Part shown: positions 1-9,129 of the stretch, piece by piece
Numbering within the stretch: position 1 is the first letter of the stretch
Layout of the letters: each line of letters begins with the position of its first letter
Assembly: GCF_011761495.1 (NCBI RefSeq)
Contig: NZ_JAASRU010000008.1
Location: 62,001-126,000 of the forward strand
From: Alkalibacillus almallahensis
GTDB taxonomy: Bacteria; Bacillota; Bacilli; Bacillales; Alkalibacillaceae
Direction of reading: 5' to 3'
DNA length: 64,000 nucleotides
Notes under the pieces: generated by a model
What the model saw: the letters and a program-made list of their open reading frames with translations, nothing else
Databases searched by the model: none
What the model was told of the DNA's origin: nothing
Translations under genes and position numbers: made by a program

Positions 1-62
1 AATAATAAGTCTAATGGACCTTCGAATGAATCAATCTTAACTTTATATACTGATTCTGACAT
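1..62 (-). CDS. scpA: ScpA, segregation and condensation protein A (5' end only)
   Basis: Only the first 20 codons lie in the window; the gene runs off the left edge. The peptide begins MSESVYKVKIDSF and continues with EGPLDLL, the N-terminal signature of the kleisin subunit of the Smc-ScpA-ScpB condensin that compacts and segregates the chromosome. A purine-rich AGAGTGAG lies just upstream of the ATG. In Bacillus subtilis scpA also follows ribT, which supports the call. The repeat at 173-527 separates the two genes here, so scpA probably has its own promoter in or near that repeat. Confidence 0.85.
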   Translation of the reverse strand, partial: MSESVYKVKIDSFEGPLDLL

Positions 63-172
63 CTACTCACTCTCTTCACTACGCTTTCCTCTTACTTATC
101 ATCGTATCAAAACTGATGTCTAAAAGGAACAGACTTCTGTCATTATTTAAATAATAAGCTTTATTAAAGTCC

Positions 173-527
173 GTTGTTGATATTGTGATCCGCTTTCGGT
201 GGACGCTTTTACCCATAGGGCACAAGTGCAACATCTGTTCAATCTCACTACGTTCGTTTTTCACAGTGTTTTCTATGCAGGGGCACGGCTCGGGCCAGGC
301 AACTTCATCGAATACGCTTCCTTGAAACTTGCACCGAGGAAGCCTACTTCGAAGCCTTACTAGAAGACGCAGGTGCATCCCTCGGCCGAAAGGCGTGGCC
401 TGCGGGGTCTCAAGACACGTGCTGTTCCCGTGACGGCCTGGACGGCCTAATGTCGACGTTGGTCACAGGACGTGACCGAACTTAGTCGACCAGGAGTCGC
501 CACCTTCGCTCCTCACAATTCAACAAC
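173..527. repeat. Mosaic palindromic repeat, copy A
   Basis: This is the longest of four related GC-rich elements. The ends are inverted: GTTGTTGATATTGTGA on the left and TCACAATTCAACAAC on the right. Inside are blocks shared almost word for word with the copy at 10385-10672, including GAGGAAGCCTACTTCGAAGC and GTCGACGTTGGTCACAGGAC. Copy A also has about 65 extra bases (roughly 213-280) that the other copies lack. Short frames through it look like chance: they differ between copies and have no ribosome binding site. It fills most of the 570-base gap between scpA and ribT. Confidence 0.8.
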
Positions 528-581
528 TCAGTGCTACATCATTTGAAAATCAACACTATACTTTTGACAGAGCTAAATAAT

Positions 582-626
582 AAAAAAAGTTTCAACTTAA
601 TGAACATTAAGTTGAAACTTTTTTAG
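582..626 (-). terminator. Rho-independent terminator after ribT
   Basis: The stem AAGTTTCAACTTAATG/CATTAAGTTGAAACTT has 14 or more pairs with a very small loop. A-runs on one side and T-runs on the other let it work in both directions. It sits immediately after the ribT stop codon. Confidence 0.85.
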
Positions 627-631
627 TTTAT

Positions 632-988
<357 letters not shown>

Positions 989-1096
989 TTAACTAAGAAC
1001 ATCACGTTATAATGGTATGATTTTGCATTTAACATGTGCGTCTCACTTAACATATCATAAACAATAATTTGGCATAACATGTAAGCTCACTATAAT

Positions 1097-1124
1097 AGAA
1101 TACGCCTTTTTTAGCTTTTGTCAA
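1097..1124 (-). promoter_or_regulatory. Candidate sigma-A promoter for ribT
   Basis: On the minus strand there is TTGACA, a 16-base spacer, then TATTCT, about 120 bases upstream of ribT. The -35 is perfect and the -10 matches the consensus in four of six bases. No FMN riboswitch is visible in this leader, which fits a ribT that no longer belongs to a riboflavin operon. Confidence 0.4.
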
Positions 1125-1157
1125 TTCATACCGTGATATAGTCTAACGTGATATAAG

Positions 1158-1589
1158 TTAGGATTCAATTGTCACGGATTGCATAACGTCACCAGGACGT
1201 ACACGGTCTACAACATCCAAACCATCTGTTACTTTACCAAATACAGTATGGCGTCCGTCAAGGTGTGGCTGTTGGTCAAGACAAATAAAAAATTGACTCC
1301 CACCTGTATCTTTTCCAGCATGTGCCATAGATAAACTTCCATGTTCATGTTGATAAGGGTTTCCTTCTGTTTCACATTTAATTGTGTAACCAGGACCACC
1401 TGTGCCTGTCCCATTTGGGCATCCTCCCTGGATCACAAAGCCTGGGATGACACGGTGAAAGCTTAACCCATCATAAAAACCGTCATTTGCCAATTTCACA
1501 AAATTATCGACTGTATTGGGTGCACCATCCGGATATAATTCAAATTGAATTTGTTCACCATTTTCGAACTGGATTTTACCTTGTCTCAT
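1158..1589 (-). CDS. ppiB: Peptidyl-prolyl cis-trans isomerase, cyclophilin type
   Basis: A 143-residue cytoplasmic cyclophilin that speeds proline isomerisation during protein folding. The hallmark segment [13 protein letters not shown] begins at about residue 44 and contains the catalytic arginine; GSQFFICL near residue 97 and the HTVFGKV stretch complete the fold. There is no signal peptide, so it acts in the cytosol. An AGGTAGGA ribosome binding site precedes the ATG. It starts 20 bases after the lysA stop and is probably co-transcribed with it; the same neighbour pair occurs in B. subtilis. Confidence 0.95.
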   Translation of the reverse strand: MRQGKIQFENGEQIQFELYPDGAPNTVDNFVKLANDGFYDGLSFHRVIPGFVIQGGCPNGTGTGGPGYTIKCETEGNPYQHEHGSLSMAHAGKDTGGSQFFICLDQQPHLDGRHTVFGKVTDGLDVVDRVRPGDVMQSVTIES

Positions 1590-1609
1590 GTTAATTCCTA
1601 CCTTCTATT

Positions 1610-2887
1610 TTATTCATAACTTAAGTCGAAACGTGTCAAATCTTGCACACTTTCTCTTTGAATCACTAATTGATCCTTTCCATTTTCCTCAAACACTACA
1701 GCGGCCTTAGGAAAGCGGTTATAATGGCTAGCCATGGCATAACCATATGCTCCAGTAGAATAGACAGCTAATAAATCACCACTTTCCACTTTAGGCAACG
1801 TTAAATCCCAAATAAGCATATCGCCAGTTTCACAACTTTGTCCAGCAATAGCCACAGTTTCTTCCAAGGCTTGGTCACGTTTATTTAAAATCGTAGCCTC
1901 ATATTCAGCCCCATATAACGCTGGTCGTATATTGTCCGTCATACCACCGTTAACCGAAACATACTTTCTTACATTCGGTATATCTTTAATAGCTCCAATT
2001 TCATAAATTGTCACGGCCGCTTCACCCACAATTGATCGGCCAGGTTCAATCCAAATTTCTGGAACAGCTAATTGGTACTCTTCAGCTGCCTTTTTAACAG
2101 ATTTTACTAAGGTGTGCACATATTCTGAAAGAGGTAACGGCTCGTCATCTTTTGTATATTGGATGCCGAAACCTCCTCCTAGATTAACAACTTCTGCTTC
2201 AAATTGATAACGTTCATACCAATCATTGAGTGCGTGAAACACTTTCTCTGTCGTCATTTCGAAACCTGTTGTTTCAAATATCTGAGAACCAATATGACTG
2301 TGGACACCTTGTAAATGAATGGAGTGATGGTCCATTAGATGAGTTAAAGCTTGTTCTGCTTGTCCACTAATTAGATCAAACCCAAACTTGGAGTCCTCTT
2401 GTCCTGTTAGTATATATTCATGAGTATGAGCCTCGATACCAGGCGTTATTCGAATAAGCGCATTAATGGTTTGTTGTTTTTCTTCTAATATTTCCTCAAG
2501 TAAAGCAATTTCATAAAAATTATCAATCACAATACATCCAACTTGGTAATCAACAGCCATTTCTAAAACCGTGCGACTTTTGTTATTACCGTGGACATGC
2601 ACCTTTTGCATTGGATAGTTTGCTTGAATAGCTGTATGGAGCTCTCCTTCAGAAACGACGTCTAAACTCATTTGTTCTTGTTTAGCAACTTGAAGCATCG
2701 CAATGGAAGAGAAAGCTTTACTCGCATAAGCAACTTGATAATTTATATCATATTGTTTGAATGTATCAACAAATGCACGAGCATTACGTCTTATGTGTTC
2801 CACATCGTAGACAAACAATGGTGTCCCGTGTTTTTCTGCAAGTTCAGTCAGTTTTTGATCTGTAATATTAAACGTTGATTGACTCAT
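1610..2887 (-). CDS. lysA: Diaminopimelate decarboxylase
   Basis: A 425-residue PLP enzyme of the alanine racemase-like fold that converts meso-diaminopimelate to lysine, the last step of lysine synthesis. The PLP lysine is in VAYASKAFSS (about K57). The glycine-rich phosphate-binding segment is VVNLGGGFGIQY, and the substrate-side cysteine motif is QSCETGD near residue 350. It lies just downstream of spoVAF, as in B. subtilis, but a hairpin terminator separates the two. No lysine riboswitch can be seen in the short leader. Length is slightly below the roughly 440 residues usual for the family. Confidence 0.96.
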   Translation of the reverse strand: MSQSTFNITDQKLTELAEKHGTPLFVYDVEHIRRNARAFVDTFKQYDINYQVAYASKAFSSIAMLQVAKQEQMSLDVVSEGELHTAIQANYPMQKVHVHGNNKSRTVLEMAVDYQVGCIVIDNFYEIALLEEILEEKQQTINALIRITPGIEAHTHEYILTGQEDSKFGFDLISGQAEQALTHLMDHHSIHLQGVHSHIGSQIFETTGFEMTTEKVFHALNDWYERYQFEAEVVNLGGGFGIQYTKDDEPLPLSEYVHTLVKSVKKAAEEYQLAVPEIWIEPGRSIVGEAAVTIYEIGAIKDIPNVRKYVSVNGGMTDNIRPALYGAEYEATILNKRDQALEETVAIAGQSCETGDMLIWDLTLPKVESGDLLAVYSTGAYGYAMASHYNRFPKAAVVFEENGKDQLVIQRESVQDLTRFDLSYE

Positions 2888-2973
2888 AATTTCACCTGTC
2901 CGTTTCTGATTGCAATACAGTTAACTTATCATATAGGAAATGTGCAAGCAATTTTTTTACCTCTAAAAAATAT

Positions 2974-3012
2974 AAAACTTGAACCTATGAAAAGTCAATC
3001 ATAGGTTCAAGC
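2974..3012 (-). terminator. Terminator after the spoVA operon
   Basis: A perfect 13-bp stem, CTTGAACCTATGA/TCATAGGTTCAAG, with an 8-base loop starts next to the spoVAF stop. On the minus strand it is followed by TTTTATATTTTTT. Confidence 0.85.
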
Positions 3013-4479
3013 TTAGTTCGGTTTAGTTCTTTTTTGATTTTGTGGATGAACGATACTTGGCCGTTGTTCTGCAAACGGTACAGACACTCGAAATAGTATA
3101 TGATACATGGCACTTGGGTTAAATGGAATAAGCGGCCATAAATAAGGTGTATTCAACGAATAAGTCCGAGCTAATAGTAAGACATATAGTGTTGATCCTA
3201 GAACAAAGCCTATGACACCCATTGACGCAGTTAAGATTACCAAAGCAATCCTAGCTATTTTATTAGCGACTGACAATTCATAACTTGGTGTCGCATAACT
3301 CCCTACCGCTGCAATGGCTACATACAAAATAATTTCAGGTGTAAATAGTCCTACATCTATTGCAATTTCACCAATTAATACAGCTGCAATCAAACCTAAT
3401 GCAGTTGAGACAGCTGTCGGTGTATGAATGGCGGCTATCCTCAAAAATTCTAACCCTAAATCAGCCATCAATGCTTGGACAACAATGGGAACATTTCCTT
3501 CTTCTGATGGTCCGATATAACCAAGATTTTCAGGTAAACGTTCAGGTTCCATAACGAATAATAACCAAAGAGGTAATAAAAACAATGAAGCAAAAATCCC
3601 TAAAAACCTTATCCACCGTACAAAGGTTCCCACCAAAGGTACTTGACGATATTCTTCAGCGTGTTGTACATGGTGGAAAAACGTCGTAGGTGTAATCATA
3701 ACAGTCGGTGTTGTATCTACCAAAATTAGTACATGTCCTTCAAATAAATGTGCTGAAGCGACATCTGGTCTTTCAGTGTAACGTACCAGTGGAAATGGTG
3801 TTCTTCCTTGTTTTAATATATATTCTTCAAGAGTTTTATCAGACATTGACAAACCATCAACGTCAATTTTATCAATTTCACTTCTAACGGTTTCAATTAA
3901 GTTCGGATCAGCGATATCATCAATATACATAAGAGCTACGTCCATTTGAGAACGTTTACCGACTTGTTGAATTTCTAATCTAAAATGTTCATCCCTAACA
4001 CGACGGCGTGTTAAACCAGCATTTTGAATGATGTTCTCTGTATAACCATCTCGTGATCCTCTTACCACTCTTTCTGTGTCTGGTTCATCAGGGGACCTTC
4101 CTGGATAGTTACGGACATCGACTACAAATGCTTGATCAAATCCATCAACAAATACCACGAGTAAACCAGACATAACTTCAGTCATTGCGTTTTCATATGA
4201 ATCCAATGACTCAAATTGATGATTGACGAGACGGTTCTTAACAATATCTTCAACTTTATCACGTTCAGATTCAACATCATTTATCTCAACAATGTTTTCC
4301 AAAATTCTCATCACGAATCGCGTATCCACTAACCCGTTAACATAGTAAAAATCTACATCTCGGCCTAAAACATTAATTGTCCTGTAACCTATATCAAAGG
4401 AAACGCCAATCCCTAATCTATCTTCCATGACTCGACGATTTTTTTTAATCGATCGCTTTATCTGATCCTCTTTCGACAC
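3013..4479 (-). CDS. spoVAF: Stage V sporulation protein AF
   Basis: A 488-residue member of the GerA/SpoVAF family of spore germinant-receptor A subunits. A soluble N-terminal half (about 1-285) is followed by several hydrophobic helices between about 290 and 450 and a short charged tail. In B. subtilis it is encoded at the end of the spoVA operon and sits in the inner spore membrane, where it is thought to modulate germination. The GTG start follows AAAGGTGTGAG. It lies 14 bases after spoVAEb; the usual spoVAEa gene between them is missing. Confidence 0.92.
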   Translation of the reverse strand: MSKEDQIKRSIKKNRRVMEDRLGIGVSFDIGYRTINVLGRDVDFYYVNGLVDTRFVMRILENIVEINDVESERDKVEDIVKNRLVNHQFESLDSYENAMTEVMSGLLVVFVDGFDQAFVVDVRNYPGRSPDEPDTERVVRGSRDGYTENIIQNAGLTRRRVRDEHFRLEIQQVGKRSQMDVALMYIDDIADPNLIETVRSEIDKIDVDGLSMSDKTLEEYILKQGRTPFPLVRYTERPDVASAHLFEGHVLILVDTTPTVMITPTTFFHHVQHAEEYRQVPLVGTFVRWIRFLGIFASLFLLPLWLLFVMEPERLPENLGYIGPSEEGNVPIVVQALMADLGLEFLRIAAIHTPTAVSTALGLIAAVLIGEIAIDVGLFTPEIILYVAIAAVGSYATPSYELSVANKIARIALVILTASMGVIGFVLGSTLYVLLLARTYSLNTPYLWPLIPFNPSAMYHILFRVSVPFAEQRPSIVHPQNQKRTKPN

Positions 4480-4493
4480 GGTTACTCACACCT

Positions 4494-4850
4494 TTATCCT
4501 TTTGGTTTGAAAATGACGGCTACTATAAAACCGAATAAAATAGCAGATGCAATACCTGCAGACGTTAATTGAAATATACCAATCGCAATCCCTAAAAAGC
4601 CATGTTCTTCTGCTTGTGCCATTGCACCGTGCAGTAAAGAGTGGCCAAAACTCGTGATTGGTACTGTTGCGCCTGCACCAGCAAACTCAATTAATCGATC
4701 ATATAATGAAAAACCGTCTAACACAGCTCCCGAAACGACAAATAACGACATCACATGAGCTGGCGTTAATTTAAAAATATCTAATAGTAATTGACCAATA
4801 ACACATATGGAACCCCCAACAATAAACGCCCAAACAAAATCCATGATCAT
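4494..4850 (-). CDS. spoVAE: Stage V sporulation protein AEb
   Basis: A 118-residue hydrophobic protein with the SpoVAC/AEb signature: [16 protein letters not shown], then [14 protein letters not shown], ending in IFKPKG. It is a membrane component of the SpoVA complex that moves dipicolinic acid into the forespore and out during germination. The ATG overlaps the spoVAD stop by four bases (ATGA), so the two are translationally coupled. It shares the FAGAG-VP core with SpoVAC from the same operon, to which it is paralogous. Confidence 0.93.
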   Translation of the reverse strand: MIMDFVWAFIVGGSICVIGQLLLDIFKLTPAHVMSLFVVSGAVLDGFSLYDRLIEFAGAGATVPITSFGHSLLHGAMAQAEEHGFLGIAIGIFQLTSAGIASAILFGFIVAVIFKPKG

Positions 4851-5857
4851 ATCGCATCACTCCGTTTTAATACAACACCATGCGCAATACAAGGAATTGA
4901 TTCTTTCTGTTGTATCATAGTAGGATTGAGAAGTGCTCCAGTTGCGACAACCAAAACTCGATTCAGATTTCCACTGCGCAATTGTTGAATAACATGGCCA
5001 TATGTTACAAGTGCTGATGAGGCACAACCACTCCCACCGGCGAAAATTTTTTGATCTTGATGATAGATCATTAACCCGCAATCATCATGAACCGTTTCTA
5101 TATCAACACCCGACTGATACAAAATCTTTTTTAAAATGGGGGTCCCCACACTCGATAAATCACCTGTTAAGATTAAGTCATAATCATGTACTTGACGGTT
5201 AAAGTCCGTTAAATGTTGTATAATGGTATTGGTCGCAGCAGGTGCCATAGCAGACCCCATATCAAGCGGATCATTTGCTCCATAATCAATCACTTGACCA
5301 ATTGTTGCCCCCTCTACTTGAATGTGGCTCGTTTGTGATGACACTAATGCAGCGCCTGCCCCAGTTACTGTAGAAGTTGTTGTTCCCGGCTTTTGACCAC
5401 CATATTCAGTTGGATATCGAAATTGTCTTTCAGCAGTGGCATAATGACTGGATGTCGCTGCTAATGCAAATTGATTATCTTGACTATTAATCAGTGAACT
5501 AGCAATTGCAAGGCTTTCCATCGAAGTTGAGCAAGCCCCAAAGACACAAAGCATTGAACTGGAATAGTTTCTGGCAACATAATTACTCGTAACATTTTGA
5601 TTAAGCAAATCACCACTCACAATTAAATCTAACGCATCTTCGCGAACTCCTGACTTTTCCATACATAAATTCGTTGCTTTGCTTAATAAATTCTGTTCAG
5701 CTTGCTCCCATGTTTTCCCATCACAATGAAGCTTTTCATAGGAATAATCAAATGTTGATCCTAATGGGCCTTGCTTTTCTTTAGGCCCTGAAACAGTTGC
5801 TGTGTCATTTATATAAACGCCATTTTGAAACAACCACGATTGCTTCCCTTGTTTCAT
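4847..5857 (-). CDS. spoVAD: Stage V sporulation protein AD
   Basis: A 336-residue soluble protein of thiolase-like fold that binds dipicolinic acid on the outer face of the spore inner membrane. Recognisable blocks are [27 protein letters not shown] with the thiolase-type cysteine, and [20 protein letters not shown]. The ATG at 5857 ([10 protein letters not shown]) was chosen because it aligns with B. subtilis and has AAGGTGAG five bases upstream; a GTG three codons earlier is also open. Its start is next to the spoVAC stop and its end overlaps spoVAEb. Confidence 0.93.
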   Translation of the reverse strand: MKQGKQSWLFQNGVYINDTATVSGPKEKQGPLGSTFDYSYEKLHCDGKTWEQAEQNLLSKATNLCMEKSGVREDALDLIVSGDLLNQNVTSNYVARNYSSSMLCVFGACSTSMESLAIASSLINSQDNQFALAATSSHYATAERQFRYPTEYGGQKPGTTTSTVTGAGAALVSSQTSHIQVEGATIGQVIDYGANDPLDMGSAMAPAATNTIIQHLTDFNRQVHDYDLILTGDLSSVGTPILKKILYQSGVDIETVHDDCGLMIYHQDQKIFAGGSGCASSALVTYGHVIQQLRSGNLNRVLVVATGALLNPTMIQQKESIPCIAHGVVLKRSDAI

Positions 5858-5867
5858 ATTACTCACC

Positions 5868-6320
5868 TTAACTTCCTAGTAATGTTTGAGCAGTAAACCG
5901 AATCAAGCCGACTATATAGGCTGCTACAGTACCAAATACAATCACAGAACCAGCTAACTTAAACATATTTGTAGCTACGCCTAAGACTAAGCCTTCACTT
6001 TTGTGTTCCAGTGCTGCACTGGCTATTGAGTTCGCAAAACCGGTCACAGGGACAGCTGAACCAGCACCTGCAAATTGACCCAATTTGTCATATACACCAA
6101 AGCCTGTTAGAATCGCTGCGATCAGTATTAAAGTAGTAATGGTTGGATTCCCAGCTTCTTTAGCAGTGAACCCAAACAATTCCATGTACAATATCGTTAA
6201 CCCTTGACCAACCACACAAATAAGACCACCAACGACAAATGCTTTGATACAATTTTGAACTAATTTTGGTTTGGGTTGATACGGTTTAATTGATTGTTGG
6301 TAGTTATCCTTTGTAATCAT
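5868..6320 (-). CDS. spoVAC: Stage V sporulation protein AC
   Basis: A 150-residue integral membrane protein with about four hydrophobic segments after a basic N-terminus. It carries the family motifs GGLICVVGQG and QFAGAGSAVPVTGFANS. In B. subtilis SpoVAC behaves as a mechanosensitive channel for dipicolinic acid release. GGAGGTC lies nine bases before the ATG. It is third in the spoVA operon, between spoVAB and spoVAD. Confidence 0.94.
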   Translation of the reverse strand: MITKDNYQQSIKPYQPKPKLVQNCIKAFVVGGLICVVGQGLTILYMELFGFTAKEAGNPTITTLILIAAILTGFGVYDKLGQFAGAGSAVPVTGFANSIASAALEHKSEGLVLGVATNMFKLAGSVIVFGTVAAYIVGLIRFTAQTLLGS

Positions 6321-6335
6321 CAGTAAGTTGACCTC

Positions 6336-6755
6336 CTACCGCGTAAAAATAATCCATTGAAACAATGATCCTATAATTTTTCCAAGCACTAATGCCATTA
6401 ATAAATATGGAATATAATCATGAACATGCATCCTTCTTGCCAAGATAGGAAATACATTTAATACTTCTGTCAGCCCTGCCGCTAACATTCCAATAAATAT
6501 GCCATGTAACAGTCCCCAATAAGCTTCAAATATCGGGTGCGTCACAAACTTCAACTCTCCAAATGACAAATAGATCCCTACCATTGCACCTAAAACAACC
6601 GCCCATTCAAAATGCCTTATGAACTCACGCGCTTTTGATAACTGAACGAGCCTTGGAATAACTCCTAAGACTGTTAAGAATGCTACAAACCCTGAGCCAA
6701 CCGCTAATCCAGCTGATAAGCCAACAATAATTTCAACGAGATAACTAATGATCAT
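6336..6755 (-). CDS. spoVAB: Stage V sporulation protein AB
   Basis: A 139-residue, four-helix membrane protein with the SpoVAB core GSGFVAFLTVLGVIPRLVQL and the later block AAGLTEVLNVFPILARR. The reading frame is open further upstream to 6848, but that part overlaps spoVAA and has no homology. I start at the ATG at 6755 (MIISYLVEIIVGLSAG), which gives the B. subtilis length (141) and leaves a short overlap with the spoVAA stop, suggesting translational coupling. An ATG at 6758 is equally possible. Confidence 0.9.
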   Translation of the reverse strand: MIISYLVEIIVGLSAGLAVGSGFVAFLTVLGVIPRLVQLSKAREFIRHFEWAVVLGAMVGIYLSFGELKFVTHPIFEAYWGLLHGIFIGMLAAGLTEVLNVFPILARRMHVHDYIPYLLMALVLGKIIGSLFQWIIFTR

Positions 6756-7356
6756 CATGATCCAGCTCATTTTCATTGAAGGTGACATATTCATATAAAT
6801 TCTGATCGTAATTAAACATTTCAACTTCAAGCGGGCTTGGCTCTTCATTAAATTTCTTTTTAAGAAAATGATTAAAGAAAAGAATCATTCCTATTCCTAA
6901 TCCGAAAGAGTAAGGGACTTGCAACCATAAAACACTACGATCAAGATTGTAAGCAATCATCTCATGTAATTGATCCTGAACATCCGGCATGCTTACATCA
7001 AAGTGAAAGTTCATTACAGCCATAGCAGCACCAATAAACAATAACGTCCATACAAAAAAGACATATAACGGATAAAGTTTAGGCTGAGGTTTTTCTATAG
7101 CCAAAATGGTTTGTGAAGGACCAACTGTTTCAATATCCACCTCTGGATAAAGCTGTTTTAGTTTTTGGATGACATGGTATACATCAATGACTTTATACGT
7201 TAAATCAGATGCTTTAACTTCGTATATAAATAGGGTTAGAACTTTTTCACGTAATTCTTCTTTACAACATACCCACGCAAGATCGCCCAAACGAATGTGG
7301 TGATCTTTTTGAACGGAAATTTTTTGTTTTAGACGTACATACACCACATCTGACAT
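6745..7356 (-). CDS. spoVAA: Stage V sporulation protein AA
   Basis: A 203-residue protein beginning MSDVVYVRLKQKI. The N-terminal half (about 1-90) is soluble, followed by two hydrophobic segments near residues 95-118 and 140-165. It is the first gene of the spoVA operon, made in the forespore and needed for dipicolinic acid uptake. AAGGAAGG precedes the ATG. The upstream promoter candidate is of the sigma-G type (7388-7417). Confidence 0.92.
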   Translation of the reverse strand: MSDVVYVRLKQKISVQKDHHIRLGDLAWVCCKEELREKVLTLFIYEVKASDLTYKVIDVYHVIQKLKQLYPEVDIETVGPSQTILAIEKPQPKLYPLYVFFVWTLLFIGAAMAVMNFHFDVSMPDVQDQLHEMIAYNLDRSVLWLQVPYSFGLGIGMILFFNHFLKKKFNEEPSPLEVEMFNYDQNLYEYVTFNENELDHDDH

Positions 7357-7387
7357 ATTAAATCCTTCCTTAATTGATTTTCAGTTA

Positions 7388-7417
7388 TATTATGTCCGAT
7401 TCCATTTAAAGCATGTA
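7388..7417 (-). promoter_or_regulatory. Candidate sigma-G promoter of the spoVA operon
   Basis: The minus strand has CATAATA, fitting the sigma-G -10 consensus CATnMTA, with TACAT 18 bases upstream as a poor -35. The spoVA operon is sigma-G-dependent in B. subtilis, so the position about 30 bases before spoVAA makes sense. The weak -35 keeps confidence low. Confidence 0.35.
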
Positions 7418-7438
7418 TTAACAATCCTTATAAATAAC

Positions 7439-7473
7439 AAAAAGCGATTTCGCATTATACGAAATCGCTTTTG
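7439..7473 (-). terminator. Terminator after sigF
   Basis: The stem AAAAGCGATTTCG/CGAAATCGCTTTT has 13 perfect pairs and a 7-base loop, placed just past the sigF stop. It separates the spoIIA and spoVA operons. Confidence 0.88.
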
Positions 7474-7479
7474 TCATCC

Positions 7480-8238
7480 CTATGAATTTAGCCAATCTTC
7501 GAGTTTGGCTAAAATACTTTTTTCTAACCTTGAAACTTGTACTTGTGATATCTGCAGCCTTTGGGCAACATCTGCTTGTGTTTGATCTTTATAATAACGC
7601 ATGTAAATAATTAATTGCTCTCGCCGATCGAGTTGTTCAATTGCTTCTCTGAGTGCAATGTGATCAAACCAATTAGAATCCTGATCGGCAATTTGATCCA
7701 TTAAAGTTATCGGATCCCCCTCATTCTCATAAACGGTTTCATGAATCGAATGAGTCCCTTGATTAGCTTCAATCGCCAAAACAAGATCTTCTTCGGGAAT
7801 CTCTAAAGCCTCACTTAATTCCTTCATGGAAGGAGAACGATTAAGTTGCTTTGTTAATTCCTCGGTTTTGGCTCGAATTTTATGGTTTAATTCTTTTAAT
7901 GATCGACTGACTTTTATAGTACCATCATCTCGAATAAACCTTTGAATTTCACCGATAATCATCGGAACGGCATACGTGGAAAAACGAACTTCATAACTTA
8001 TATCAAATTTATCTATCGATTTAATTAAACCGACACACCCTATTTGAAATAAATCATCTGTTTCATAACCCCTGTTAATAAAGCGTTGAACAACGGACCA
8101 AACCAGTCGAGTATTGCGTTCAATAATCTTATCACGAGCTTCAGTATCTCCTTGCTGACTTTTTTGGATTAACGATATCAGTTCTTCATGAGACAGTGCT
8201 TGTGATGCTTGTACTTGAGTATTTTCTCTCATACGCAT
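7480..8238 (-). CDS. sigF: RNA polymerase sporulation sigma factor SigF
   Basis: A 252-residue sigma-70-family factor that directs the first forespore-specific transcription. Region 2 is visible as TDDLFQIGCVGLIKSIDKFD followed by VRFSTYAVPMIIGEIQRFIR; region 3 has IKVSRSLKEL; region 4 ends with QTQADVAQRLQISQVQVSRLEK. Activity is held back by SpoIIAB until SpoIIAA is dephosphorylated. I start at the ATG at 8238, whose A is the last base of the spoIIAB stop (TGATG); a GTG one codon earlier is open. Confidence 0.95.
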   Translation of the reverse strand: MRMRENTQVQASQALSHEELISLIQKSQQGDTEARDKIIERNTRLVWSVVQRFINRGYETDDLFQIGCVGLIKSIDKFDISYEVRFSTYAVPMIIGEIQRFIRDDGTIKVSRSLKELNHKIRAKTEELTKQLNRSPSMKELSEALEIPEEDLVLAIEANQGTHSIHETVYENEGDPITLMDQIADQDSNWFDHIALREAIEQLDRREQLIIYMRYYKDQTQADVAQRLQISQVQVSRLEKSILAKLEDWLNS

Positions 8239-8678
8239 CACTTCGCAATTGGCCGATGATCATGATTAAACCGTTTAACCAATGTAACTGTTGTCCCTGT
8301 TTCAGAAGAATGGACATCAAGTTGATCCATAAAATTCTCCATTATAGTAAAGCCCATACCCGACCGTTCTAATTCTGGTTTTGATGTATACATGGGTTCC
8401 ATCGCTTCGTGAACATCGTCAATACCACGACCGAAATCTTGAACCCAAATAGTCACTTCATCATCTTCAATTGAACACGCTAAAATAACGACTCCCTCTT
8501 CATTTGCTTCATAGCCATGGATTATAGCGTTCGTTACAGCTTCAGATATAACTGTTTTAACTTCCGTTAATTCATCTAAAGTCGGATCAAGTTGTGAAAT
8601 AAAAGAAGCAATAACAACACGGGCAAATGATTCGTTTTCACTTTTGGCTGCCATTTCGACTTTCATATGATTAGTCAT
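8238..8678 (-). CDS. spoIIAB: Anti-sigma F factor and serine kinase SpoIIAB
   Basis: A 146-residue GHKL-fold protein that binds SigF and phosphorylates SpoIIAA on serine. The ATP-binding motifs are in order: [12 protein letters not shown] (N box), VQDFGRGI (G1) and [15 protein letters not shown] (G2). It overlaps spoIIAA by four bases upstream and sigF by one base downstream, so the three proteins of the partner switch are translationally coupled and made in fixed ratio. Confidence 0.96.
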   Translation of the reverse strand: MTNHMKVEMAAKSENESFARVVIASFISQLDPTLDELTEVKTVISEAVTNAIIHGYEANEEGVVILACSIEDDEVTIWVQDFGRGIDDVHEAMEPMYTSKPELERSGMGFTIMENFMDQLDVHSSETGTTVTLVKRFNHDHRPIAK

Positions 8679-9028
8679 GATGCCACCCCCAATCGAGATA
8701 AGGCATCAGCTTCATTAGCTTCGGTTTGCACAACCTTAAAAAGACCAGAGAGTTCAAACAATCGTTTAACAGAACGATTAATTGAACACACCACCATTTC
8801 ACCCTCTAAAGCTTTCACTTGTTTATATCGACCTAAAAACACACCTAATCCTGAAGAATCCATAAAGCTTAACTGTTCCATATTCACAATGACATGCTTT
8901 ATGTCTCCAGTACTAAGATAACTTTCCCAGTCCGTTTTCAACGTTTCAGCTTCATGGTGATCGAGCTCTCCAACTAAACGAATTAACAAAACATTTTCTT
9001 TTTGTTCAAAATAAGAAACAAGACCCAA
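8675..9028 (-). CDS. spoIIAA: Anti-sigma F factor antagonist SpoIIAA
   Basis: A 117-residue STAS-domain protein, the same length as in B. subtilis. The phosphorylated serine lies in [10 protein letters not shown] (about residue 58). Dephosphorylated SpoIIAA displaces SigF from SpoIIAB and switches on forespore transcription. The frame is open upstream to 9115, but I choose the TTG at 9028: AAAGGAGG sits eight bases ahead and the protein then aligns from residue 1 ([19 protein letters not shown]). A sigma-H-like promoter and a 0A-like box lie just upstream. Confidence 0.93.
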   Translation of the reverse strand: MGLVSYFEQKENVLLIRLVGELDHHEAETLKTDWESYLSTGDIKHVIVNMEQLSFMDSSGLGVFLGRYKQVKALEGEMVVCSINRSVKRLFELSGLFKVVQTEANEADALSRLGVAS

Positions 9029-9063
9029 TAGCTTTTCCTCCTTTTTCAACATGCTATTGAACC

Positions 9064-9124
9064 TTGTTCTTCTTTGATCATTCTTATTCCTTCTAAAAAA
9101 CAAAACTAGTGTCAATTCGACGCA
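9064..9124 (-). promoter_or_regulatory. Candidate sigma-H promoter and Spo0A box for the spoIIA operon
   Basis: On the minus strand AGGAATA (9085-9091) is followed after 12 bases by GAAGAACAA (9064-9072), a good fit to the sigma-H pattern AGGAWWT and RNNGAATWW. GCGTCGAA at 9117-9124 resembles the Spo0A box TTGTCGAA at six of eight positions. In B. subtilis spoIIA is transcribed by sigma-H and activated by Spo0A~P from this position, just inside the dacF-spoIIAA gap. Confidence 0.5.
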
Positions 9125-9129
9125 ATAAG

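Noticed and set aside
79-378. Open frame of 99 codons on the minus strand inside repeat copy A, and a similar one (10272-10523) in copy B
   Set aside because: The shared part is repeat sequence, the frames diverge outside it, and neither has a ribosome binding site or recognisable fold.
6756-6848. Longer spoVAB start at 6848
   Set aside because: The extra 31 codons overlap spoVAA almost completely and have no similarity to SpoVAB; the shorter form has the usual length.
9029-9115. Longer spoIIAA start at 9115
   Set aside because: It would run through the sigma-H promoter region and the strong AAAGGAGG; the TTG at 9028 gives the exact family length.
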